A program made the position numbers and the translations under genes. A DNA stretch of 5,421 nucleotides, from positions 1-5,421 of the forward strand of contig JAHEKL010000088.1 of NCBI GenBank assembly GCA_024638345.1, in the 5' to 3' direction. This document shows, piece by piece, positions 1 through 5,421 of this stretch. The notes beneath the pieces were generated by a model. The model was not told the DNA's origin. It did no database searches and saw only the letters and a program-made list of their open reading frames with translations. Position 1 is the stretch's first letter. Every line of letters begins with the position of its first letter. The DNA is from Gammaproteobacteria bacterium. Its GTDB lineage: Bacteria > Gemmatimonadota > Gemmatimonadetes > Longimicrobiales > Gaopeijiaceae.

Positions 1-1
1 C

Positions 2-700
2 GAGGCGACGACACGGGTGCTCGAGGCGAACGGATTCGAGGTGGTGCGGGTTGCCGGGCAGAGCTGCTGCGGGGCCCTACACGCCCATGCCGGACAACTC
101 GATGCGTCGAGGCAAATGGCGCTTGCGAACATCCGCGCGTTTCGAGCGGCCGGACTCGACTTCGTGGTCGCGAACGCAGCCGGATGCGGGGCGACCATGC
201 GGGAGTACCATCATCTCGTCCGGGGTCCGGTCGAAGAAGTCGATGAAGACGCCCGATGGTTCTCCGAGCGGGTTCGCGACGTCTCCGAGATCCTGGTGAC
301 GCCCGATGGACGCTTTCCGGTCAAGGGAGGGGCGCTTCCGATCAAGGTCGCGTATGATCCTCCCTGTCATCTGCTGCACGGCCAAAGAATCGCGTCCCCG
401 CCCATCGAGCTGCTCCGAAGCATCTCCGAACTCGAGGTCGTCTCCGTGCCCAAGGGAGAAGAGTGCTGTGGGGGGGCGGGGATCTACGGAATCACCCACC
501 CCGATCTCGGCGGCCAGATCGGGTCGGACAAAGTGGAGGCGGTGGTGAGCACGGAAGCGCAGGTCCTCGCTACCGGGAATCCGGGGTGTGCCATGCAGAT
601 CGGAGCCGGGCTGCTGCTTCGTGGATCCGACATACAGGTCGCACATCCCGTCGAGCTACTCGATGAGAGCTACCGCAGGGGGGGACTGTATGCACGGTGA
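2..700 (+). CDS. glcF: GlcF-type iron-sulfur subunit, C-terminal part (5' truncated by window)
   Basis: This frame is open from base 2 and lacks its start, so only the last 232 residues are seen. They match the C-terminal half of glycolate oxidase iron-sulfur subunit GlcF: two cysteine-rich CCG domains of the kind also found in heterodisulfide reductase and LldE. In visible numbering, the first domain has SCCGALHAHAG (C22, C23) and NAAGCGA (C62). The second has DPPCHLLHGQ (C122), EECCGGAGIYGITHPDL (C155, C156) and NPGCAMQ (C196). GlcF passes electrons from the FAD subunits GlcD/GlcE, which oxidise glycolate or a similar 2-hydroxy acid, towards the respiratory chain at the membrane. The N-terminal ferredoxin-like part, and perhaps glcD/glcE, should lie upstream. 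A GTG at 17 is only an internal codon. The 3' end overlaps the next gene by 11 bases. The family call is firm; the exact 2-hydroxy-acid substrate (glycolate, D-lactate or another) cannot be told from this subunit. Confidence 0.88.
   Translation, partial: EATTRVLEANGFEVVRVAGQSCCGALHAHAGQLDASRQMALANIRAFRAAGLDFVVANAAGCGATMREYHHLVRGPVEEVDEDARWFSERVRDVSEILVTPDGRFPVKGGALPIKVAYDPPCHLLHGQRIASPPIELLRSISELEVVSVPKGEECCGGAGIYGITHPDLGGQIGSDKVEAVVSTEAQVLATGNPGCAMQIGAGLLLRGSDIQVAHPVELLDESYRRGGLYAR
677..685 (+). promoter_or_regulatory. Ribosome binding site for the flavin-reductase-like gene
   Basis: A purine run AGGGGGGGA sits five bases before the ATG at 690 and inside the last codons of glcF. It supports 690 as the start and implies translation coupled to glcF. 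Confidence 0.6.
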
Positions 701-1304
701 TGGCGAGTCGGGAGACAACGGGTGGGTGGAGATCGCTCTGGACCACCCGATATGGGAGCGCTTCTTCCTTCCCAGCGCGCTCGTGCTGATCGGGACGAAG
801 GAGGGGGAGGGGTTCGATCTGGCACCGAAGCACATGGCGATGCCGATCGGATGGGAGAACTACTTCGGTTTCGTTTGCACGCCCCGACACAGCACCTACC
901 ACAATGCCAGACGGGAAGGAGGCTTCACCGTGAGCTTCCCAAGGCCCAGTCAGCTCGTCGTGACGAGCCTGGCGGCGCAACCGAGGGAGGCGACCGGGGA
1001 GACGCGAGGGATCGCGGCGCTTCCTACCGAGCCGGCCAAGCTTGTGGAGGGCGTGCTTCTTAGCGACGCCTACCTCCACCTCGAGTGCGAGCTAAATCGT
1101 GTAGTCGACGGCTTCGGGTCCAACAGTCTCCTGATCGGAAGCATTCTCAGGGCCGAGGCGCGCTCGGAGGTCCTTCGATCGTCCAAAGAGTACGATGCGG
1201 GCGTGATCGAGCGATCCCCGCTTCTCGTCTACCTCCATCCTGGAAGGTTCGGGGAGATCACCGAGTCGAAGGCTTTCCCCTTTCCCGCCGACTTTTCGAG
1301 GTGA
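690..1304 (+). CDS. Flavin reductase-like domain protein (FMN-binding split barrel)
   Basis: The 204-residue product resembles the flavin reductase (RutF/DIM6-NTAB) family, which binds FMN or FAD in a split-barrel dimer and either reduces free flavin with NAD(P)H or uses it for another redox step. Supporting features are the N-terminal stretch around residues 27-36 (LPSALVLIGT), the flavin-pocket segment FGFVCTPRHSTYHNARREGGF at 59-79, with N72 and the following FTVSFPRP, and the later block LECELNRVV...SLLIGSILRAEA at about 131-157, typical of the family's second half. It is near normal length, has no signal peptide or membrane segment, and is probably cytoplasmic. ATG 690 is chosen because a G-rich binding site precedes it; in-frame starts further upstream would lie deep inside glcF. 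It overlaps glcF by 11 bases and ends 10 bases before the M20 gene. Its partner enzyme is unknown; the FAD oxidoreductase at 3686 is the only candidate in view. Confidence 0.75.
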   Translation: MHGDGESGDNGWVEIALDHPIWERFFLPSALVLIGTKEGEGFDLAPKHMAMPIGWENYFGFVCTPRHSTYHNARREGGFTVSFPRPSQLVVTSLAAQPREATGETRGIAALPTEPAKLVEGVLLSDAYLHLECELNRVVDGFGSNSLLIGSILRAEARSEVLRSSKEYDAGVIERSPLLVYLHPGRFGEITESKAFPFPADFSR

Positions 1305-1305
1305 C

Positions 1306-1309
1306 GAGG
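1306..1309 (+). promoter_or_regulatory. Ribosome binding site for the M20 gene
   Basis: GAGG lies five bases before the GTG at 1315, in the 10-base gap after the flavin-reductase-like gene. It supports that GTG as the start, since no ATG is available near the N-terminus. Confidence 0.5.
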
Positions 1310-1314
1310 TCGGG

Positions 1315-2568
1315 GTGATCGCCGGTCCGGCGCGAGACCGTGGATCGCGGGGCGAGGAGGAGGCCGTCCGTATTCTGGATGCGGTGCGGACGCGGAGGAC
1401 CGAGTGGCTTTCGCTGCTGCGGGAGCTCGCGTCCATCGAATCCCCGACCACGGATCCCGCGTCTCAGCTTCCGGTCCAGGAGCTGCTCGCCGAGAGTCTG
1501 ACGGAGCTGGGCCTAAGGGTCCGCAAGATCCCTGGGGCGAGCAGCGGCGGAATCATCGTCGGGGCTCCACGGCGCCCGCGGCGATCGCACTTCCAGCTGC
1601 TTCTTGGGCACACGGACACGGTCTGGCCTCTGGGAACGCTTCGGCAGATGCCGGTGGAGTTGGACGAGCCGATTCTGAGGGGCCCGGGGGTCTTCGACAT
1701 GAAGGCGGGGCTCACACACGTGGTGCTGGCCCTGAGGGTTCTGCGTGCCCTGGATCTCCATCCCGAAGTCACTCCGGTCGTACTGTTCAACTCCGACGAG
1801 GAAACCGGGAGCCACGAATCCACCCGTCACATTCGTCGCTTGGGCCGACGGGCGTCCCGCGTCTTCGTGATGGAGCCGGCCCTGGGGATCGATGGAAGGC
1901 TCAAGACGGCGCGTAAGGGAATGGGGCGCTTCAGCGTCAGGGTCGTCGGGCGAAGCGCGCATTCAGGTCTGGATCCCGAGCGCGGGGCCAGTGCAATCCA
2001 AGAGCTCGCCCTGGTGGTTCAGAGCCTTCACGACCTGACCAATTTGGGGGAAGGCATCGTCGTGAACGTAGGCGAGATCCAGGGAGGCGTGCGTCCAAAC
2101 GTGGTGGCACCGGAAGCCCGTGCCGAAGTGGACGTCCGCGTCCAATCGATGGAGCAGGGACGCCAGCTCGAGGAACGGATTCGAGCTCTCGAGGCGAGAG
2201 TTCCGGGCTGTACGCTGGAGATTACCGGGGGCATCGGTCGCCCCCCCCTGGAGAGAACGCGGCGAAACCAGCTTCTCTGGCGAGAGGCTCTGGGTCTGGG
2301 TAGTGCGATGGGCATCGAGCTGGAGCAAGGGCTGTCAGGCGGAGGGTCTGATGGCAACACGACGAGTGTGACAACGGCGACGCTGGATGGTCTGGGCGGC
2401 GTCGGCGACGGCGCCCACGCGGTGCACGAGCACGTGCATGTGGACCGTTCGCTGGAGCGTTGCGCGCTTCTAGCCTCGCTGCTGCTTCTTCCTCATCTCG
2501 GCGACGACCGCGCGCGAGACCGCGCGTCCGAGGCTGACGAGCACGCCGTCCGCGACGAGGGAGCATGA
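1315..2568 (+). CDS. M20-family zinc metallopeptidase/amidohydrolase (carboxypeptidase G2-like)
   Basis: This 417-residue protein is a complete M20 enzyme, a cytoplasmic two-zinc hydrolase that cleaves C-terminal amino acids or removes N-acyl groups. By comparison with carboxypeptidase G2, the zinc ligands are H99 (GHTDTVWP), the bridging D128 (GPGVFDMKAG), E163 (DEETGS), E187 (VMEP) and H368 (GDGAHAVHE). D101 and the general base E162 complete the active site. The dimerisation/lid domain spans roughly residues 203-310 and includes the conserved H216 in VGRSAHSGLDP. No signal peptide is seen. A charged tail rich in Asp, Glu and Arg follows residue 394. GTG 1315 is preceded by GAGG. The stop lies one base before the next gene. 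The family cannot fix the substrate: a folate-type or peptide substrate is possible, but the neighbouring N-acylamino-acid racemase-like gene suggests an N-acyl-L-amino acid deacylase. ArgE or DapE is less likely because the motif context is CPG2-like. Confidence 0.87.
   Translation: MIAGPARDRGSRGEEEAVRILDAVRTRRTEWLSLLRELASIESPTTDPASQLPVQELLAESLTELGLRVRKIPGASSGGIIVGAPRRPRRSHFQLLLGHTDTVWPLGTLRQMPVELDEPILRGPGVFDMKAGLTHVVLALRVLRALDLHPEVTPVVLFNSDEETGSHESTRHIRRLGRRASRVFVMEPALGIDGRLKTARKGMGRFSVRVVGRSAHSGLDPERGASAIQELALVVQSLHDLTNLGEGIVVNVGEIQGGVRPNVVAPEARAEVDVRVQSMEQGRQLEERIRALEARVPGCTLEITGGIGRPPLERTRRNQLLWREALGLGSAMGIELEQGLSGGGSDGNTTSVTTATLDGLGGVGDGAHAVHEHVHVDRSLERCALLASLLLLPHLGDDRARDRASEADEHAVRDEGA
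2557..2563 (+). promoter_or_regulatory. Ribosome binding site for the P-loop gene
   Basis: GAGGGAG lies six bases before the ATG at 2570 and within the last codons of the M20 gene, so the two genes are probably translationally coupled. An ATG at 2565 is followed two codons later by a stop, so it is not the start. Confidence 0.65.
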
Positions 2569-2569
2569 G

Positions 2570-3643
2570 ATGAGAAATGCGAGCGAGAGAAGCTCGGCCG
2601 AGTCCCTCGAACGGTGGTTATGGACCTCGGTCACTCGGATCTGGGGGCGTGACGAGGCTTCTCGCCACGTCTTGGAGTCGCTTCCGAAGGAGCGATGGGG
2701 CGCCGGTGACTATGTCCTCGCCGAGGTGATCGAGGATCCGAGAGGCTGGGGCGTTGAGAATGCAGCGGGCCGCATTGTGGATCTCGTCGAAGGGGGCAAG
2801 CTGGTGGGTGCGTTGGGAGCCCGATTTGCGACACTCGAGGCCACAGGTTCTTGGAAGGACGTCCAAGAAGACGGAGAGATGGAGATCCTGACCGGAGGAG
2901 GGGTGCTCGGTCGACTGAGAACGATTTCCACCCTGATGCCAAAGCTCGTCTCGGTTCGTTATCTCGGGCACCTCGTCGACCGCGGGGAGAAGCAGACAAT
3001 GCGCGGATGCCTTACGCCCGTGTCGGAGCCTCGCGTCTTCGATATCCCGGTGGTGCTGCTCACCGGAACCTCCATGTCGGCGGGAAAGACCACGGCGGCC
3101 CGGGTGATCATCCGACGGCTGAAGGGTATGGGCCTCTCGGTCCTGGGTGCGAAGCTCGCGGGAGCGGGCCGCTACCGGGATATCCTGGCGATGAGCGATG
3201 CGGGAGCGGATTGGATTCTGGATTTCGTGGATGGAGGACTCCCTTCCACCTACTGCGACACCGAAGACTACGAAGTGGCCCTGGGCGTGATGTTGGCGCG
3301 GATGGCGCAGGTGGCCGCCGACGTCGCGGTCGTCGAGATCGGAGCTTCGCCCCTCGAGCCCTATGGCGGGGAAGCTGCGATTGCTGCGATTCGCGACCGG
3401 ATCGTGATGAACGTTCTGTGCGCCTCGGACCCGTACGCCGTGGCCGGAGCGTTGACGGCCTATGATCTGGTGCCCGATCTGGTCACAGGCACCACGTCGA
3501 ACACCGAAGCCGGGGCGCAGCTCGTGAACCGGCTGACCGGCATCCGGGCTCTCGATCTGCGGAAGTCGGCGACCTTCGAAGAGCTGGATCGGATGCTCGT
3601 CGCGTGCATCCATCCGAAGCTTCCTGGGAACTCTCCTCGGTAG
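2570..3643 (+). CDS. BioD-like P-loop protein, probable divergent DUF1611/DgcN relative
   Basis: The 357-residue protein has an N-terminal domain of about 155 residues, followed by a P-loop domain. The nucleotide loop LTGTSMSAGKTTAA (G166, G172, K173, T174) has five residues between its glycines, the spacing seen in dethiobiotin synthetase and in DUF1611 proteins (GTDxxxGK). Downstream, GADWILDFVDGGLPST (212-227) resembles the DUF1611 segment that follows the P-loop. DVAVVEIGASP (251-261, E256) is a Walker-B-like strand. DUF1611 proteins include DgcN, reported to N-acetylate D-glutamate ahead of an enolase-superfamily racemase. The family's usual EGQGS motif is replaced here by EIGASPLEPYGGE, and the Asp after GT is Ser, so this is at best a distant member. 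No signal peptide or membrane segment is seen. ATG 2570 has a good binding site and lies one base after the M20 stop. By context it could be the acyl-transfer or ligation enzyme of the pathway; this is inferred. Confidence 0.6.
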   Translation: MRNASERSSAESLERWLWTSVTRIWGRDEASRHVLESLPKERWGAGDYVLAEVIEDPRGWGVENAAGRIVDLVEGGKLVGALGARFATLEATGSWKDVQEDGEMEILTGGGVLGRLRTISTLMPKLVSVRYLGHLVDRGEKQTMRGCLTPVSEPRVFDIPVVLLTGTSMSAGKTTAARVIIRRLKGMGLSVLGAKLAGAGRYRDILAMSDAGADWILDFVDGGLPSTYCDTEDYEVALGVMLARMAQVAADVAVVEIGASPLEPYGGEAAIAAIRDRIVMNVLCASDPYAVAGALTAYDLVPDLVTGTTSNTEAGAQLVNRLTGIRALDLRKSATFEELDRMLVACIHPKLPGNSPR

Positions 3644-3685
3644 CGGCACGTTCGGGATGCAGGTCGGGTGGAATCAGGGAGGGAC
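3644..3685 (+). other. Short intergenic gap without terminator
   Basis: This 42-base stretch between the P-loop gene and the oxidoreductase is the longest gap in the window. I see no hairpin followed by a T-run and no clear promoter boxes. It holds only the ribosome binding site of the next gene, so read-through is expected. Confidence 0.5.
3676..3683 (+). promoter_or_regulatory. Ribosome binding site deciding the oxidoreductase start
   Basis: AGGGAGGG lies just before the ATG at 3686, with slightly short spacing. It favours this ATG over the in-frame GTG at 3668, which would add six residues and would have this site inside the coding sequence. Confidence 0.6.
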
Positions 3686-4903
3686 ATGACAGAGACTGAC
3701 AAGGACAAGCCGCGGCGGCTCGCGATCCTGGGCGCCGGACCGGTGGGCCTCGACGCGGCCCTGGCGGGACTCGATGCCGGCTACGAGGTCCATGTCTACG
3801 AGGCCGGAACGCAACCTGCCTCGAACGTGAGGGACTGGGGACACGTACGACTGTTCTCTCCGTGGTCGATGAACATCTCCCCACGCATGCGAGCTTGGTC
3901 GAGTCGCCTCGGACTCCCGCTGCAGATGGATCCGGACGCGTGTCCGACGGGGGATGAGCTTTGTGACCGCCTTCTGGACCCACTTTGGACGAAAGCAGTT
4001 ACGACGTCACGTCTGCACCTGCGTACCCACGTGGTGGCGGTCGGTCGTCGAGGTGTGCTGAAGCACGAGGAGATCGGATCACCCGATCGGGGCCGGCGAC
4101 CGTTCCGGATCCTGCTCCGCCATCGAGAGGGGCGAGAGTGGGTCGAAGAGGCCGACGTGGTTCTCGACTGCACCGGGAAGTACGGCAGCCCGAATCCCTT
4201 GGGGGACGGGGGTATACCGGCGGTGGGGGAAGCGGCCTTGGATGCGAGGATCCATCGCAGGATTCCAGACCTGGCCCACGCGGCGGAAGCCTGGAAAGGA
4301 AAGACGATCCTCTTGGCCGGATCCGGGCACTCCGCCCAGACTGCGGCACGAGAGCTCATCAAGTTGGTCTCGACCGGCACACGCGTGATCTGGGCACTCC
4401 GGAAGACACGGCCCGACTTCGGCGTCATTGCCGATGACCCCTTATCCGGGCGGCGCGAGCTGAGCTTGGCCGCGCAGTCGCTCGCCAGCGGGGGAACGAC
4501 CGGAATGGAAGCGATTACGGGCGTCGTCGTCGACTCGCTCTCCATGGAGAACGGACGCATCGAGGTGTGGCTAGGACGTGACGACGGCGGAACGGAAACG
4601 GTGCGTGTCGACCAGGTCCTCGCCCTGACCGGAGGCGTGGGTGACCATTCGATCTATCGGCAGCTTCAAGTGCATGAGTGTTATGCGACCAGTGGACCCA
4701 TGAAGCTGGCAGCCGCGCTTCTCGGATCGGACTCTGCGGACTGTCTCGACCAAGACAGCCATGGGGTAGAGGCGCTCAGGAGTCCTGAGCCCGACTTCTT
4801 CATGTTGGGCGACAAGTCTTACGGCCGAAACAACACCTTTCTGCTGCGTATCGGGTGGCAACAGGTGAGCGAGGTGTTCGGCGAGCTCTCGACAGCCCCG
4901 TGA
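3686..4903 (+). CDS. FAD/NAD(P)-binding oxidoreductase (flavin monooxygenase / thioredoxin-reductase-like fold)
   Basis: The 405-residue protein has two dinucleotide-binding folds. The first, LAILGAGPVGLDAAL (G16, G18, G21, with the acidic E39 closing the second strand), should bind FAD. The second, KTILLAGSGHSAQTAA (G212, G214, A217), should bind NAD(P)H. VVLDCTGKYGSPN (158-170) is the ATG-like strand that joins the domains. FFMLGDKSYGRN (371-382) is the C-terminal Gly-Asp motif contacting flavin in this fold. The arrangement matches flavin monooxygenase-like and pyridine-nucleotide disulfide-type enzymes. There is no redox-active CxxC after the first fold, so disulfide reductase activity is unlikely, and the strict FMO motif FxGxxxH is not evident. 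No signal peptide or membrane segment is seen. The start is ATG 3686, chosen for its binding site. It overlaps the racemase-like gene by four bases, a sign of joint function. The substrate is unknown: oxidation of an amino acid, an amine or an acyl derivative would suit the context but is only inferred. Confidence 0.72.
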   Translation: MTETDKDKPRRLAILGAGPVGLDAALAGLDAGYEVHVYEAGTQPASNVRDWGHVRLFSPWSMNISPRMRAWSSRLGLPLQMDPDACPTGDELCDRLLDPLWTKAVTTSRLHLRTHVVAVGRRGVLKHEEIGSPDRGRRPFRILLRHREGREWVEEADVVLDCTGKYGSPNPLGDGGIPAVGEAALDARIHRRIPDLAHAAEAWKGKTILLAGSGHSAQTAARELIKLVSTGTRVIWALRKTRPDFGVIADDPLSGRRELSLAAQSLASGGTTGMEAITGVVVDSLSMENGRIEVWLGRDDGGTETVRVDQVLALTGGVGDHSIYRQLQVHECYATSGPMKLAAALLGSDSADCLDQDSHGVEALRSPEPDFFMLGDKSYGRNNTFLLRIGWQQVSEVFGELSTAP

Positions 4904-5421
4904 AGATCCTGGGATCGGAGCTGATCGAGATCCGTCTTCCCCTCAAGGAGCCCTTCACGACAAGCTTGGGCGCCCGCTTTGATCGACGCGTGCTCCTCTT
5001 GAGGATAGAGGGACCGGAAGGTCACGAGGGTTGGGGCGAATGCGTGGCCGGCGAAGAGCCCTCGTACGCGTACGAGACCACGGAAACAGCGTGGTACGTG
5101 CTTACGACGTTTCTCCTTCCCCACTTGGTGGGTCACGACGTGCAAGCTCCGGAGGATCTCTGGTCGGCCACTCCCCTCGTCCGCGGCCATCCTGCCGCGA
5201 GAGCCACCGCCGAGACAGCGATGTGGGACCTTCAGGCGAAAGAGATCGGTGTCCCCGTGTGGGATCTCCTGGGTGGCGTGGGTGGGGCCGTCGAGGTCGG
5301 CATCAGCATAGGCCTTCAGCCGAGTGTGGAGGATCTACTCCGAAAGGTGGAGGAGTCTCAGGCAGTCGGATACGCCCGGGTGAAGCTCAAGATTGCCCCC
5401 GGACTCGACGTAGAGGTGGTT
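4900..5421 (+). CDS. Enolase-superfamily N-acylamino-acid racemase / o-succinylbenzoate synthase-like, N-terminal part (3' truncated)
   Basis: The frame starts at GTG 4900, within a GTGA overlap with the oxidoreductase stop, and stays open to the window end (174 residues). The capping domain starts MKILGSELIEIRLPLKEPF, with the loop TTSLGARF contacting substrate in this group and GWGECVAGEEPSYAYET at 44-60. GHPAARATAETAMWDLQAKEIG (96-117) and VPVWDLLGG (118-126) lead into the barrel. ISIGLQPSVEDLL (135-147) followed by GYARVKLKIAPGLD (157-170) is characteristic of the NAAAR/OSBS group; K162 and K164 form the catalytic KxK, with K164 expected to act as an acid/base. The metal ligands (Asp, Glu, Asp) and the second catalytic Lys lie beyond the window. 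Such enzymes racemise N-acetyl- or N-succinyl-amino acids, or form o-succinylbenzoate in menaquinone synthesis, and some do both. No menaquinone gene is in view and an M20 deacylase is, so racemase is preferred. No clear binding site precedes it, so translation probably depends on the upstream gene. Confidence 0.82.
   Translation, partial: MKILGSELIEIRLPLKEPFTTSLGARFDRRVLLLRIEGPEGHEGWGECVAGEEPSYAYETTETAWYVLTTFLLPHLVGHDVQAPEDLWSATPLVRGHPAARATAETAMWDLQAKEIGVPVWDLLGGVGGAVEVGISIGLQPSVEDLLRKVEESQAVGYARVKLKIAPGLDVEVV

Noticed and set aside
678..684. Run of seven G as a programmed frameshift site between glcF and the next gene
   Set aside because: It lies six codons before a normal glcF stop and serves well as the binding site for ATG 690; a slip would not give a sensible fusion of domains, so a ribosome-binding role is the simpler reading.
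588..689. Upstream in-frame starts extending the flavin-reductase-like protein into glcF
   Set aside because: This would add 34 residues overlapping glcF in another frame, with no flavin reductase similarity; ATG 690 has a G-rich binding site at the right distance.
2618..3649. A 343-codon open frame on the minus strand opposite the P-loop gene
   Set aside because: Its translation is rich in Arg, Pro, Ser and His with no recognisable motif, as expected for the complement of a G+C-rich gene, whereas the + strand has a clear P-loop domain and binding site.
3644..3685. Possible promoter or terminator in the longest intergenic gap
   Set aside because: Only 42 bases, with no stem-loop plus T-run and no convincing -35/-10 pair.
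3796..4560. A 254-codon minus-strand open frame opposite the oxidoreductase
   Set aside because: Low-complexity Ser/Arg/Pro-rich translation with no family motif; the + strand encodes two dinucleotide-binding folds.
4900..5421. Reading the last gene as menC (o-succinylbenzoate synthase)
   Set aside because: The motifs seen do not separate OSBS from NAAAR, but no menaquinone gene is in view and an M20 amidohydrolase is in the same operon, so racemase is preferred. Not fully excluded.

Overview
The window is a compact, G+C-rich (roughly 60% or more by eye) bacterial segment carrying six genes, all on the + strand. The first and last are cut by the window edges. Spacings are overlaps of 11 and 4 bases or gaps of 1, 10 and 42 bases, and I see no terminator-like hairpin between genes, so the whole segment reads as one operon. 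The sequence alone does not identify the organism. High G+C, GTG starts and purine-rich ribosome binding sites fit an aerobic, G+C-rich heterotroph; a Gemmatimonadota, Acidobacteriota or proteobacterial source would all be plausible, but this is a guess.

Layout: (1) 2-700, the C-terminal half of a GlcF-type iron-sulfur subunit with two cysteine-rich CCG domains. (2) 690-1304, a small flavin-reductase-like (FMN-binding split-barrel) protein. (3) 1315-2568, an M20-family zinc amidohydrolase of the carboxypeptidase G2 type with all metal and catalytic residues present. (4) 2570-3643, a BioD-like P-loop protein that looks like a divergent relative of the DUF1611/DgcN family. (5) 3686-4903, a two-dinucleotide-fold FAD/NAD(P) oxidoreductase. 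(6) 4900-5421 and beyond, the N-terminal half of an enolase-superfamily enzyme of the N-acylamino-acid racemase / o-succinylbenzoate synthase group, reaching just past the catalytic KxK motif.

The most interesting reading is metabolic. Genes 3, 4 and 6 could supply N-acylation, racemisation of the N-acyl amino acid and deacylation. That is the logic of known D-to-L amino acid conversion routes (N-succinylamino-acid racemase with succinyltransferase and desuccinylase in Geobacillus; DgcN/DgcA for D-glutamate in marine bacteria). Here the acylation step would fall to an unusual P-loop protein, and two flavin-linked proteins plus a GlcF-type electron-transfer subunit share the operon, suggesting that an oxidation accompanies the pathway. 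Each family assignment rests on motifs seen in the sequence; the joint pathway is inference.
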